A stretch of 64,000 nucleotides of DNA from Pseudomonas sp. HAR-UPW-AIA-41 (GTDB taxonomy: Bacteria > Pseudomonadota > Gammaproteobacteria > Pseudomonadales > Pseudomonadaceae). Location: positions 310,001 through 374,000 of the forward strand of contig NZ_NSLB01000003.1 of the NCBI RefSeq assembly GCF_002304225.1, written 5' to 3'. Shown piece by piece: positions 26,580-34,841 of this stretch. The notes beneath the pieces were generated by a model. It did no database searches, was not told the DNA's origin, and worked only from the letters and a program-made list of their open reading frames with translations. How positions within the stretch are numbered: position 1 is the stretch's first letter; each line of letters opens with the position of its first letter. A program made the position numbers and the translations under genes.

Positions 26580-27764
26580 ATGGCCTTTGATCTCGCCACG
26601 CGCCTGGCCGACCGCCGTGCTGCCCACCTGTTCCGCCAGCGCCCGTTGCTGGAAGGGCCGCAGGGCGTCGAGGTGCGCGTCGATGGCCAGTCGCTGCTGG
26701 CCTTCTGCTCCAACGATTATCTGGGCCTGGCCAATCACCCCGAGGTGATTGCGGCTCTGCGTGCCGGCGCCGAGCAGTGGGGCGTTGGCGGCGGTGCCTC
26801 GCACCTGGTGATCGGCCACAGCACGCCGCATCACGAACTGGAAGAGGCGCTGGCCGAGTTCACCGGACGTCCGCGAGCGCTGCTGTTCTCCACCGGCTAC
26901 ATGGCCAATTTGGCCGCCGTCACCGCCCTTGTCGGGCAGGGTGATACGGTTCTTGAAGACCGCCTCAATCATGCCTCCCTGCTGGATGCGGGGCTGCTGT
27001 CCGGCGCGCGTTTTTCGCGCTACCTGCACAATGACGCCGCCAGTCTGGCCGGACGCCTGGAGAAGTCCACGGGCAATACCCTGGTGGTCACCGATGGCGT
27101 GTTCAGCATGGACGGCGACCTCGCTGACCTGCCGGCGCTGTGCGCCGAGGCACGTCGAAAAAAGGCCTGGGTGATGGTTGATGATGCCCACGGCTTTGGC
27201 CCGCTGGGCGCCAATGGTGGCGGCATCGTCGAGCATTTCGGTCTGGGGCTGGATGACGTGCCGGTATTGGTCGGCACCTTGGGCAAGGCCTTCGGCACCG
27301 CTGGTGCCTTTGTTGCCGGCAGCGAGGAACTGATCGAGACGCTGATCCAGTTCGCCCGCCCCTACATCTACACCACCAGCCAGCCGCCGGCGGTGGCCTG
27401 CTCCACCCTCAAGAGCCTTGAGTTGCTGCGGAGTGAAGGCTGGCGGCGTGATCATCTGAACGCACTGATTGCCCGTTTCCGTCAGGGCGCGGCCGAGATC
27501 GGTCTGATCCTGATGGACAGCCCGACGCCGATTCAGCCGATTCTGGTCGGCGACAGTGCGCGGGCCATGCAGTTGTCAGCCATGCTCAAGGAGCGCGGCC
27601 TGCTGGTCGGCGCCATCCGTCCGCCGACCGTGCCAGCCGGCAGTGCGCGTCTGCGCGTGACGCTCTCCGCCGCGCACAGCGAAGCGCAACTGGAGCGACT
27701 GTTGCAAGCGCTGGCCGAATGCTGGCCGCTGCTGGCACAACCCGAGGAGGGTGCCGATGCGTAA
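26580..27764 (+). CDS. bioF: 8-amino-7-oxononanoate synthase
   Basis: A 394-residue PLP enzyme of the alpha-oxoamine synthase family. It condenses pimeloyl-ACP (or -CoA) with alanine. The motifs [25 protein letters not shown] and the PLP-lysine motif [13 protein letters not shown] are present. The ATG at 26580 gives the family start [16 protein letters not shown]; the longer frame runs inside bioB. It follows bioB by 13 bp and overlaps bioH. Confidence 0.95.
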   Translation: MAFDLATRLADRRAAHLFRQRPLLEGPQGVEVRVDGQSLLAFCSNDYLGLANHPEVIAALRAGAEQWGVGGGASHLVIGHSTPHHELEEALAEFTGRPRALLFSTGYMANLAAVTALVGQGDTVLEDRLNHASLLDAGLLSGARFSRYLHNDAASLAGRLEKSTGNTLVVTDGVFSMDGDLADLPALCAEARRKKAWVMVDDAHGFGPLGANGGGIVEHFGLGLDDVPVLVGTLGKAFGTAGAFVAGSEELIETLIQFARPYIYTTSQPPAVACSTLKSLELLRSEGWRRDHLNALIARFRQGAAEIGLILMDSPTPIQPILVGDSARAMQLSAMLKERGLLVGAIRPPTVPAGSARLRVTLSAAHSEAQLERLLQALAECWPLLAQPEEGADA

Positions 27765-28488
27765 CAAGCTAATTCTGCTGCCGGGCTGGGGGCTTGGGAG
27801 TCTGCCGCTGGAAGTGCTGGCCGAGGCCTTGCGCCGGCTGGACGAGCATCTGCTGGTGGAGATCGAGTCGCTGCCGGAGCTGGACAGTGGCGACAGCCGC
27901 GAATGGCTGCTGGAGCTGGACGAGCGTCTGCCGCCCTATACCTGGCTCGGTGGCTGGTCGTTGGGCGGCATGTTGGCCAGTGAGCTGGCGGCGCTGCGTG
28001 GCGAGCGTTGCTGCGGTCTGCTGACTTTGGCCAGCAACCCCTGCTTTGTGGCGCATGACGAATGGCCGCAAGGCATGCCGGAGGCCACCTTCAATGCGTT
28101 CTATCAGGGCTGCGAGGAAAATCCTGCCGCGACGCTGAAACGCTTCAGCCTGCTCTGCAGTCAGGGTGCCGCCGATCCGCGTGCTCTGGCGCGTCAGCTG
28201 AACATGGCGGCGCCGCATGCCAGCGCCGAGCAGTTGCTCGCCGGCCTGCAGGTGCTGGCCAACTTTGACAGCCGCGACGCCATCCAGCGTTACGCCGGGC
28301 CGCAGTTGCATCTTTTCGCTGCAGGCGATGAGCTGGTGCCGGCGGAAGTGGCCGAGGCATTGCTGGCATTGCAGCCGGATATCGAAGTCGGTCTGCTGGA
28401 GGCAGGCAGTCATGCCTTCCCGCTGGAGCGGCCGCATGAGGTAGCGGCGGCCATCGATGCTTTCCTCACCGAGGTGCGCGATGACTGA
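27757..28488 (+). CDS. bioH: Pimeloyl-ACP methyl ester carboxylesterase BioH
   Basis: A 243-residue alpha/beta hydrolase that removes the methyl ester from pimeloyl-ACP, ending the BioC-primed chain elongation. The nucleophile is Ser68 in GGWSLGGM; the Asp (AAGDELVP) and His ([10 protein letters not shown]) of the triad are visible. The ATG at 27757 follows a strong ribosome-binding site (GAGGAGG) at proper distance. An in-frame GTG at 27751 is too close to that site. It overlaps the bioF end by 8 bp. Confidence 0.93.
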   Translation: MRNKLILLPGWGLGSLPLEVLAEALRRLDEHLLVEIESLPELDSGDSREWLLELDERLPPYTWLGGWSLGGMLASELAALRGERCCGLLTLASNPCFVAHDEWPQGMPEATFNAFYQGCEENPAATLKRFSLLCSQGAADPRALARQLNMAAPHASAEQLLAGLQVLANFDSRDAIQRYAGPQLHLFAAGDELVPAEVAEALLALQPDIEVGLLEAGSHAFPLERPHEVAAAIDAFLTEVRDD

Positions 28489-29299
28489 TGCCCTGCGTTC
28501 GGCCGAAGTGGGGCACGGCGGGCTGCCGGACAAGCGTCAGGTGGCGGCGTCGTTCTCCCGTGCAGCGGCTAGCTACGATGCCGTGGCGGAGCTGCAGCGC
28601 ACTGTGGGTCAGCAGCTGCTGAACGCGCTGCCTGCCGATTGCCAGGTGCAGCAGTGGCTCGACCTGGGCTGCGGCACCGGCTATTTCAGTCGCGAGCTGG
28701 CGCAGCGCTTCCCGACGGCGCAGGGCATGGCGCTGGATATCGCCGAGGGCATGCTGCGACATGCGCGCCCGCTGGGTGGTGCCAGGCTGTTTGTCGCGGG
28801 TGATGCGGAGCAACTGCCGCTGCGCAGTGCCAGCCAGCAGTTGATCTTCTCCAGCCTGGCGCTGCAATGGTGCGGCGATTTCTCCTCGGTGCTGCGCGAG
28901 GCGCGGCGGGTGCTGCAGCCTGGCGGTGTGCTGGCCTTCAGCAGCCTGTGCGTGGGTACCCTGCAGGAGCTGCGCGACAGCTGGCAGGCGGTTGATGGCT
29001 TTGTTCACGTCAACCGCTTCCGCCGCTTCAGTGACTATCAGCACCTGTGCGCGGCCAGTGGCTTGAAAGTCCAGAGCCTGCAGCGCCGGGCCGAGGTGCT
29101 GCATTTTGCCGACCTACGCGAGCTGACCCGCTCGCTCAAGGACATCGGCGCACACAATCTCAATCCGGGGCGCCCGGACGGCCTGACCGGTCGTGCGCGG
29201 ATTCGTGCTCTGGTCGAGGCTTACGAACAGTTCCGCCAACCCCAGGGGCTGCCGGCGACCTATCAGGTGGTCTACGGCATTTTGCGCAAGGACGTCTGA
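28481..29299 (+). CDS. bioC: Malonyl-ACP O-methyltransferase BioC
   Basis: A 272-residue SAM-dependent methyltransferase that caps malonyl-ACP, disguising it for fatty-acid elongation toward pimelate. The N terminus [16 protein letters not shown] is typical, and SAM motif I is [14 protein letters not shown] (about 60-73). The ATG at 28481 overlaps the bioH stop by 8 bp; the longer frame lies in bioH. It is paired with BioH in the operon, as expected for the BioC-BioH route. Confidence 0.94.
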   Translation: MTDALRSAEVGHGGLPDKRQVAASFSRAAASYDAVAELQRTVGQQLLNALPADCQVQQWLDLGCGTGYFSRELAQRFPTAQGMALDIAEGMLRHARPLGGARLFVAGDAEQLPLRSASQQLIFSSLALQWCGDFSSVLREARRVLQPGGVLAFSSLCVGTLQELRDSWQAVDGFVHVNRFRRFSDYQHLCAASGLKVQSLQRRAEVLHFADLRELTRSLKDIGAHNLNPGRPDGLTGRARIRALVEAYEQFRQPQGLPATYQVVYGILRKDV

Positions 29300-29301
29300 C
29301 C

Positions 29302-30006
29302 GTGAACCAAGCATTCTTCGTGACCGGCACTGATACCGAGATCGGAAAAACCACCATTGCTGCGGGGCTGTTGCATGCGGCACGAATGGCGGGGCTCTCG
29401 ACGGCAGCGGCCAAGCCGGTGGCATCGGGGTGCGAGCTGACCGAGGCGGGCTTGCGCAATGGCGATGCGCTGGCCCTGCAGGGTGAGTGCTCATTGCCGC
29501 TGCGCTATGACCAGGTCAACCCGCTGGCCTTCGCGCCGGCCATTGCTCCGCATCTGGCCGCCCGCGAGGTGGGTGTCGATCTGACGGTGGCATCCCTCGC
29601 CGAGCCGGTGCGGGCGGTGCTGGCGCTGGGGGCCGACTTCACGCTGGTCGAGGGCGCCGGTGGCTGGCGGGTGCCGCTGGCCGGTGAGCAGAGCCTGTCC
29701 GATCTGGCGATTGCCTTGCAGTTGCCGGTGATTCTGGTGGTGGGTGTGCGCCTGGGTTGTATCAATCATGCCCTGCTCAGTGCCGAGGCTATCCTGCGCG
29801 ATGGTTTGCAGCTCGCCGGCTGGGTGGCCAATCTGGTCGATCAGCATACCTCCCGACTGGAAGATAATCTGGCCACCCTCCGCGAACGGCTGCCGGCACC
29901 TTGTTTGGGGTTTGTGCCTCATCTGTCTGCCGTGACGCCAGCGGCCGTTGCCGGCTATCTGCAACTGCCCGCCAGGCTTTGTACGAAAAGTGCCTGCGCT
30001 CGGTGA
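29302..30006 (+). CDS. bioD: ATP-dependent dethiobiotin synthetase
   Basis: A 234-residue enzyme that closes the ureido ring of dethiobiotin from diaminopelargonate, CO2 and ATP. The P-loop is GTDTEIGKTT (residues 9-18). The AKPVASGC and VEGAGGWRVPL motifs are intact. It starts at GTG 29302, 2 bp after the bioC stop. The last ten residues and the stop codon lie in a palindromic repeat element (29975-30115), so the native C terminus has been replaced or extended. bioA is not in this cluster. Confidence 0.94.
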   Translation: MNQAFFVTGTDTEIGKTTIAAGLLHAARMAGLSTAAAKPVASGCELTEAGLRNGDALALQGECSLPLRYDQVNPLAFAPAIAPHLAAREVGVDLTVASLAEPVRAVLALGADFTLVEGAGGWRVPLAGEQSLSDLAIALQLPVILVVGVRLGCINHALLSAEAILRDGLQLAGWVANLVDQHTSRLEDNLATLRERLPAPCLGFVPHLSAVTPAAVAGYLQLPARLCTKSACAR

Positions 30007-30115
30007 TGCTGCGTTGAAATCGCTCTCAGAATGCTCATTTACAACTCGTAAACTGCGCTTCTTCGAGCGATTTCGCCTTGCCTGACCTTCGCTCGACGAC
30101 TTTTCGTACAGAGCC
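29975..30115. repeat. Palindromic repeat element, copy B
   Basis: A 141-bp element bounded by 17-bp inverted repeats GGCTTTGTACGAAAAGT (left) and ACTTTTCGTACAGAGCC (right), 16 of 17 complementary. The interior core is nearly identical to copy A (AATGCTCATTTAC-x-ACTCGTAAACTGCGCTT). It includes the stop codon of bioD. No coding capacity. Confidence 0.75.
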
Positions 30116-30128
30116 TAGTGCATGACGT

Positions 30129-30152
30129 GCTATGAGGCGCGTTGCTCATAGC
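30129..30152 (+). terminator. Stem-loop downstream of bioD
   Basis: The 8-bp inverted repeat GCTATGAG / CTCATAGC has an 8-nt loop. It has no T-run, so the terminator function is uncertain. Confidence 0.3.
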
Positions 30153-30229
30153 TAACTGTCTGTACAAAAAATGATCATGATCTGTTTGAATACTTACAGA
30201 GTCATTTTCTGTGTGCGGAGTAAACGGAC

Positions 30230-30487
30230 ATGCAAATTCCACCGAGTGCGTTCAGTTCCGGTCTGAGTGCTGTGCAGGGCGGTATGAATCGTGTCGCCGA
30301 GGCCGGTAGCGAGATTGCCCGCAACAGCCTGCCGGCACGGGAAAACCAAGCCGCGCCGCCTGCCGAGCCTGATCTGGCGACCAGTCTGGTTGAGCTGAAA
30401 GTGGGTGAGCGTGAAGCCGCTGCCGGTGCGCGAGTCATTGAAACGGCTGATCAGGTTCTCGGCACCCTGGTTGATATCCGCGCCTGA
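30230..30487 (+). CDS. Conserved small hypothetical protein
   Basis: 85 residues with no signal peptide or membrane segment. The start MQIPPSAFSSGLSAVQGGMNR is preceded by GGAG at proper distance. The C terminus (ARVIETADQVLGTLVDIRA) is a short amphipathic helix resembling the C-terminal coiled-coil helices of flagellar rod/hook proteins; that likeness is weak. It lies directly upstream of the SprA-related gene, whose N terminus begins similarly (MQI-). Function unknown. Confidence 0.65.
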   Translation: MQIPPSAFSSGLSAVQGGMNRVAEAGSEIARNSLPARENQAAPPAEPDLATSLVELKVGEREAAAGARVIETADQVLGTLVDIRA

Positions 30488-30529
30488 GCGCGAGCGTAGT
30501 TCTCTCAACACGAACGACAGGAGGCGAGC

Positions 30530-31318
30530 ATGCAAATCAGCAGCGCGGCTTACCTGCCTTCGTATCTGCCGAGCAGTACCAGTCTGCCGGCCAGGCCGGT
30601 TTCGGCTGACTCCTCCCCTGATCTTGCCCGTGCTACCCAGGCACCGGTCACTCCCGTGCAGTCTCTCGATGCCCCGGGTGATGCGCGCACGCAGAGTCCA
30701 GCCGAGCAGGCGCAGAGCCCCCCCGATCAGGAGGCCGAGAGCCCGCGTGGGCGAGCCGGGAATGAAGAGCCCTCTGCCAGCCAGCGCCAGCGTGAAGAGC
30801 AGGAAAGCCGGCAGATTCAGAATCTGGCGGCGCGTGATCGTGAAGTACGCAGTCATGAGCAGGCGCATGCTGCGGTAGGAGGCCGCTATGCCGGGCCGCC
30901 GTCCTTCACTTATACCCGAGGCCCGGATGGCCAGGCCTATGCCACCAGTGGCGAGGTCAGCATCGACGTCAGCCCGATCCCCAATGATCCCGAAGCCACG
31001 CTGCGCAAGATGGAGCTGGTGCAACGGGCCGCGCTGGCGCCCGCGGAACCTTCGGCACAGGACCTGCGCGTAGCGGCCCAGGCCCAGGCGCTGGCGGCGC
31101 AGGCGCGGGCCGAGTTGAATCAGTTGCAGCGTGAACAGCAGGCAGCCGAACGGGCCGAACGCAATGAGCAGCGCCAGAAGACCGAGGAGGAGGAAACTGC
31201 CGCCAAGGAAAAACCGGAAAAGACCGAGCAGAGCCTGCCGCCAGCGCCTAGTCTTGAACTTTACCGTCGTCTCGCGGCCCTGCGAGAGCCGGCTGAAAAC
31301 CTTGATATTGAGGTGTGA
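30530..31318 (+). CDS. SprA-related putative metalloprotease
   Basis: 262 residues. The first 95 are low-complexity, Pro/Ser/Gln-rich and probably disordered. About 96-165 is the SprA-related core: LAARDREVRSHEQAHAAVGG, then GPPSFTYTRGPDGQAYATSGEVSID. The HEQAH motif (109-113) fits a zinc-binding HExxH site. The C-terminal third is a charged Gln/Glu/Lys coiled coil (about 185-235). No signal peptide is seen. Substrate and role are unknown for this family. It lies 42 bp after the small gene and may be co-transcribed with it. Confidence 0.75.
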   Translation: MQISSAAYLPSYLPSSTSLPARPVSADSSPDLARATQAPVTPVQSLDAPGDARTQSPAEQAQSPPDQEAESPRGRAGNEEPSASQRQREEQESRQIQNLAARDREVRSHEQAHAAVGGRYAGPPSFTYTRGPDGQAYATSGEVSIDVSPIPNDPEATLRKMELVQRAALAPAEPSAQDLRVAAQAQALAAQARAELNQLQREQQAAERAERNEQRQKTEEEETAAKEKPEKTEQSLPPAPSLELYRRLAALREPAENLDIEV

Positions 31319-31337
31319 TTCAGCCCCTTCTGGGTGC

Positions 31338-31366
31338 TTGACAAGGGGGGGGCGTAAACGTATGTT
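31338..31366 (+). promoter_or_regulatory. Sigma-70 promoter of the first acyl-CoA dehydrogenase
   Basis: Perfect -35 TTGACA (31338-31343), 17-bp spacer, -10 TATGTT (31361-31366). It ends about 110 bp upstream of the start codon. Confidence 0.7.
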
Positions 31367-31367
31367 T

Positions 31368-31381
31368 CAAACGCCCGTTTG
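31368..31381 (+). promoter_or_regulatory. PsrA-type operator
   Basis: CAAAC-GCCC-GTTTG matches the PsrA consensus (G/C)AAAC-N2-4-GTTT(G/C). It lies immediately after the -10 hexamer, over the expected start site, where a bound repressor would block transcription. Confidence 0.7.
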
Positions 31382-31476
31382 ATCTGCGGCGACCTTGCGT
31401 GTCTGCAGACTCGGATAATCACTACTGACCGAATAACCGGTCGCCCACTTTGGATCTACCGCAGAGGTTTACTGCT

Positions 31477-33282
31477 ATGCCTGATTACAAGGCCCCCTTG
31501 CGTGATATTCGCTTCGTACGTGACGAGCTGCTCGGCTATGAAGCGCACTATCAGAGCCTGCCGGCTTGCCAAGACGCCACTCCGGACATGGTCAATGCCA
31601 TCCTGGAAGAAGGCGCCAAGTTCTGTGAGCAGGTGATTGCTCCGCTGAACCGTGTGGGTGACATCGAAGGTTGCACCTGGTCCCCGGAAGGCGTGAAGAC
31701 TCCGACTGGCTTCAAGGAAGCCTACGACCAGTACGTTGAAGGCGGCTGGCCGAGCCTGGCCCACGACGTTGCCCACGGCGGTCAGGGTCTGCCGGAATCC
31801 CTTGGCCTGGTGCTGAGCGAGATGGTCGGTGAGGCCAACTGGTCCTGGGGCATGTACCCGGGCCTGAGCCACGGCGCCATGAACACTCTGGATGCCCACG
31901 GCACCGAAGAGCAGAAGCACACCTACCTGACCAAGCTGGTCTCCGGTGAGTGGACTGGCACCATGTGCCTGACCGAGCCGCATTGCGGTACCGACCTGGG
32001 CATGCTGCGCACCAAGGCAGAGCCGCAGGCTGATGGTTCCTACAAGGTTTCCGGCACCAAGATCTTCATCTCCGCCGGTGAGCACGACATGTCCGCCAAC
32101 ATCGTGCACATCGTGCTGGCCCGTCTGCCCGACGCTCCGCAGGGCACCAAGGGTATCTCCCTGTTCATCGTGCCGAAGTTCAACGTCAATGCCGATGGCA
32201 GCGTTGGTTCGCGCAACGCCGTTTCCTGTGGCTCGATCGAGCACAAGATGGGTATCCACGGCAACGCCACCTGCGTCATGAACTTCGACGGCGCTACCGG
32301 CTACCTGATCGGCCCGGCCAACAAAGGCCTGAACTGCATGTTCACCTTCATGAACACTGCCCGTCTGGGTACTGCTCTGCAGGGTCTGGCTCACGCTGAA
32401 ATTGCCTTCCAGGGCGGCATCAAGTATGCCCGCGAGCGTCTGCAGATGCGTTCCCTGACCGGCCCGAAAGCTCCGGAAAAAGCCGCTGACCCGATCATCG
32501 TCCACCCGGACGTGCGTCGCATGCTGCTGACCATGAAAGCCTTCGCCGAAGGCAACCGTGCGATGGTGTACTTCACCGCCAAGCAGGTTGACATCGTCAA
32601 GTACAGCCAGAACGAAGAAGAGAAGAAAGCCGCTGATGCCATGCTGGCCTTCCTGACTCCGATCGCCAAGGCGTTCATGACCGAAGTCGGCTTCGAAGCC
32701 GCCAACCACGGCGTGCAGATCTACGGTGGCCACGGCTTCATCGCCGAGTGGGGCATGGAGCAGAACGTGCGTGACAGCCGTATCTCCTGCCTGTACGAAG
32801 GCACCACCGGCGTTCAGGCTCTCGACCTGCTGGGCCGTAAGGTTCTGATGACCCAGGGCGAAGCGCTGAAGGGCTTCACCAAGATCGTTCACAAGTTCTG
32901 CCAGGCCAACGAAGCCAACGAAGCCATCAAGGGCCTCGTTGCACCGCTGGCTCAGTTGAACAAAGAGTGGGGCGATCTGACCATGAAGGTCGGCATGGCT
33001 GCCATGAAGGACCGCGAAGAAGTCGGCGCCGCTTCGGTGGACTACCTGATGTACTCCGGCTACGCCTGCCTGGCTTACTTCTGGGCCGACATGGCTCGCC
33101 TGGCCGCCGAGAAGCTGGCCGCCGGTACTGAAGACGCTGCCTTCTACAAGGCCAAGCTGCAGACCGCGCGCTTCTACTTCGAGCGCATCCTGCCGCGTAC
33201 CCGTACCCACGTTGCTGCCATGCTGTCCGGCGCCAGCAACCTGATGGATATGGCCGAGGAAGACTTCGCTCTGGGCTACTAA
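31477..33282 (+). CDS. Acyl-CoA dehydrogenase (long, FadE-like, first paralogue)
   Basis: A 601-residue flavoprotein that oxidises acyl-CoA to trans-2-enoyl-CoA in beta-oxidation. The acyl-CoA dehydrogenase N, middle and C domains occupy about 40-450. [13 protein letters not shown] and [13 protein letters not shown] line the FAD pocket, and [16 protein letters not shown] contains the likely catalytic Glu. An extra C-terminal domain (about 470-595) is typical of this ~600-residue class. The ATG at 31477 ([13 protein letters not shown]) follows GCAGAGG and matches the paralogue at 34842. A PsrA box covers the promoter, so long-chain fatty acids should induce it. Strong codon bias suggests high expression. 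Confidence 0.94.
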   Translation: MPDYKAPLRDIRFVRDELLGYEAHYQSLPACQDATPDMVNAILEEGAKFCEQVIAPLNRVGDIEGCTWSPEGVKTPTGFKEAYDQYVEGGWPSLAHDVAHGGQGLPESLGLVLSEMVGEANWSWGMYPGLSHGAMNTLDAHGTEEQKHTYLTKLVSGEWTGTMCLTEPHCGTDLGMLRTKAEPQADGSYKVSGTKIFISAGEHDMSANIVHIVLARLPDAPQGTKGISLFIVPKFNVNADGSVGSRNAVSCGSIEHKMGIHGNATCVMNFDGATGYLIGPANKGLNCMFTFMNTARLGTALQGLAHAEIAFQGGIKYARERLQMRSLTGPKAPEKAADPIIVHPDVRRMLLTMKAFAEGNRAMVYFTAKQVDIVKYSQNEEEKKAADAMLAFLTPIAKAFMTEVGFEAANHGVQIYGGHGFIAEWGMEQNVRDSRISCLYEGTTGVQALDLLGRKVLMTQGEALKGFTKIVHKFCQANEANEAIKGLVAPLAQLNKEWGDLTMKVGMAAMKDREEVGAASVDYLMYSGYACLAYFWADMARLAAEKLAAGTEDAAFYKAKLQTARFYFERILPRTRTHVAAMLSGASNLMDMAEEDFALGY

Positions 33283-33305
33283 TCCGTAGCATCGACTGAA
33301 GTTTG

Positions 33306-33334
33306 AAAACGCCCACCATTTGGTGGGCGTTTTC
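33306..33334 (+). terminator. Terminator after the first acyl-CoA dehydrogenase
   Basis: AAAACGCCCACCA-TTT-TGGTGGGCGTTTT hairpin followed by a T-rich stretch. Confidence 0.9.
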
Positions 33335-33390
33335 GTTTGTGCGACGAACCGCCGTTTTGCCCGATGTGTTGCGGGCTGGCTGCAGGCACA

Positions 33391-34719
33391 ATGCGTCCAG
33401 TTGATTGCATTCGTTCTGGAGCCGCCTTGTTCCGTCTTGCCGATGTCCGCCCAACGCATTTTCTGCCCAGTCTGTTGCTGCTGGCGGGAGGCGTGGTGGC
33501 CAGTTTGCTGGGGTCGTTGACCGAGTTCTTCGCATCACTGTTCAACGTGCTGCCGACCCTGTTGCTGTTGCTGGCCGGTGCCTACTGCCTGGCTTACGAG
33601 CGGCAGCGGCAGGCCTTTCTGCTGGTGGTGGTCTATCTGGCCTACTACTTCCTCGACAATCAGGTCGATTTTTTCCGTGCCAATGGTCGGGTCCAGGCTG
33701 ATACGGCGCTGACCTTTCATTTGTGCAGCGTGTTGCTGCCATTGCTGTATGGCGGTTATGCCCTGTGGCAGGAGCGTGCCTCGCTGAGTCAGGAACTGGT
33801 GGCGCGTACTGCTCTGTTAGTGGCCGTCTCCGCAGTGGCGCTGGCGCTGGCCCGCCGCTATCCCGATGAGTTGCTGGTGTGGTTGGCGCAGGTGCACTGG
33901 CCGCTGCTGCAGGATGCCGGTCTGGGGCTGATTCAGTTGGCCTATCCGCTGTTCCTGCTGGCTCTGGTGGGACTGTTGCTGCAGTACCTGCGGCAGCCAC
34001 GGCCGCTGCATGCAGCCCAGCTTCTCGGCGCTCTGGCGATGTTGTGGATGCTGCCCAAGGTCTTTCTGTTGCCGCATGCCCTGCATGCGATGACCAGTAT
34101 GGTCATGCTCAGTCTGGCGGTGGCCGTGGCGCATGAGGCTTATGAGATGGCCTTCCGTGATGAGCTCACCGGGCTGCCGGGGCGGCGCGCGCTGAACGAG
34201 CGGCTGCAGCGCCTGCCACGCCAGTACGTGCTGGCCATGACCGATGTGGATCATTTCAAGAAGTTCAATGACACCCATGGTCATGATGTGGGTGACGAGG
34301 TGCTCAAACTGGTGGCCAGTCGTCTGCGCAAGGTTACCGGGGGCGGCAAGGCTTATCGTTATGGCGGTGAGGAGTTCACCGTGGTGTTTCCCGGCAAGAC
34401 GGTCGAGGAGTGCCTGCCGCACCTCGAAGCCTTGCGCCTGGCGGTGGAGAATTACCCGCTGCAGCTGCGCGACAAGCATTCCCGGCCGGGCGATGCCCGA
34501 GAGGGTAGGCAGCGTCGTGCCGGAGGCAAGAGCAGTAGTGTGTCGGTGACCATGAGTATTGGTGTGGCGGGGCGACAGCTGGAGCAGCGGCAGCCGGAAG
34601 AGGTGATCAAGTGTGCCGATCAGGCACTCTATGCGGCCAAGCAGGCGGGGCGTAACCGGGTCATGGCGCACGGTCAGAATCGCCGCGGTGCTCAGCGGCT
34701 GGAAACGGCAGGTGCGTGA
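33391..34719 (+). CDS. Membrane diguanylate cyclase (GGDEF)
   Basis: 442 residues. The N-terminal half has about six hydrophobic helices (about 20-245), forming a membrane sensor. The C-terminal half is a GGDEF domain starting RDELTGLPGRRALNERL with signature GGEEF, so cyclase activity is expected. The usual RxxD inhibitory site five residues upstream of GGEEF is missing (GGKAYRY). The start at 33391 is the first ATG clear of the upstream terminator; a later start is possible. It sits between two acyl-CoA dehydrogenases. The sensed signal is unknown. Confidence 0.85.
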   Translation: MRPVDCIRSGAALFRLADVRPTHFLPSLLLLAGGVVASLLGSLTEFFASLFNVLPTLLLLLAGAYCLAYERQRQAFLLVVVYLAYYFLDNQVDFFRANGRVQADTALTFHLCSVLLPLLYGGYALWQERASLSQELVARTALLVAVSAVALALARRYPDELLVWLAQVHWPLLQDAGLGLIQLAYPLFLLALVGLLLQYLRQPRPLHAAQLLGALAMLWMLPKVFLLPHALHAMTSMVMLSLAVAVAHEAYEMAFRDELTGLPGRRALNERLQRLPRQYVLAMTDVDHFKKFNDTHGHDVGDEVLKLVASRLRKVTGGGKAYRYGGEEFTVVFPGKTVEECLPHLEALRLAVENYPLQLRDKHSRPGDAREGRQRRAGGKSSSVSVTMSIGVAGRQLEQRQPEEVIKCADQALYAAKQAGRNRVMAHGQNRRGAQRLETAGA

Positions 34720-34841
34720 CTTTTTAATTTGAAATGGTCACGCAGTGACTCTATGTCTCGTTAAAGTTGTTCGGCTACAATGCCGCTTCTTGAAAACCGG
34801 CCATTCCGGCCGCCCGTCCCTTGAGTTGCGTGAGGTTTCCC

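Noticed and set aside
33337..33390. Upstream extension of the GGDEF protein
   Set aside because: The longer start lies right at the preceding terminator; the ATG at 33391 is more plausible.
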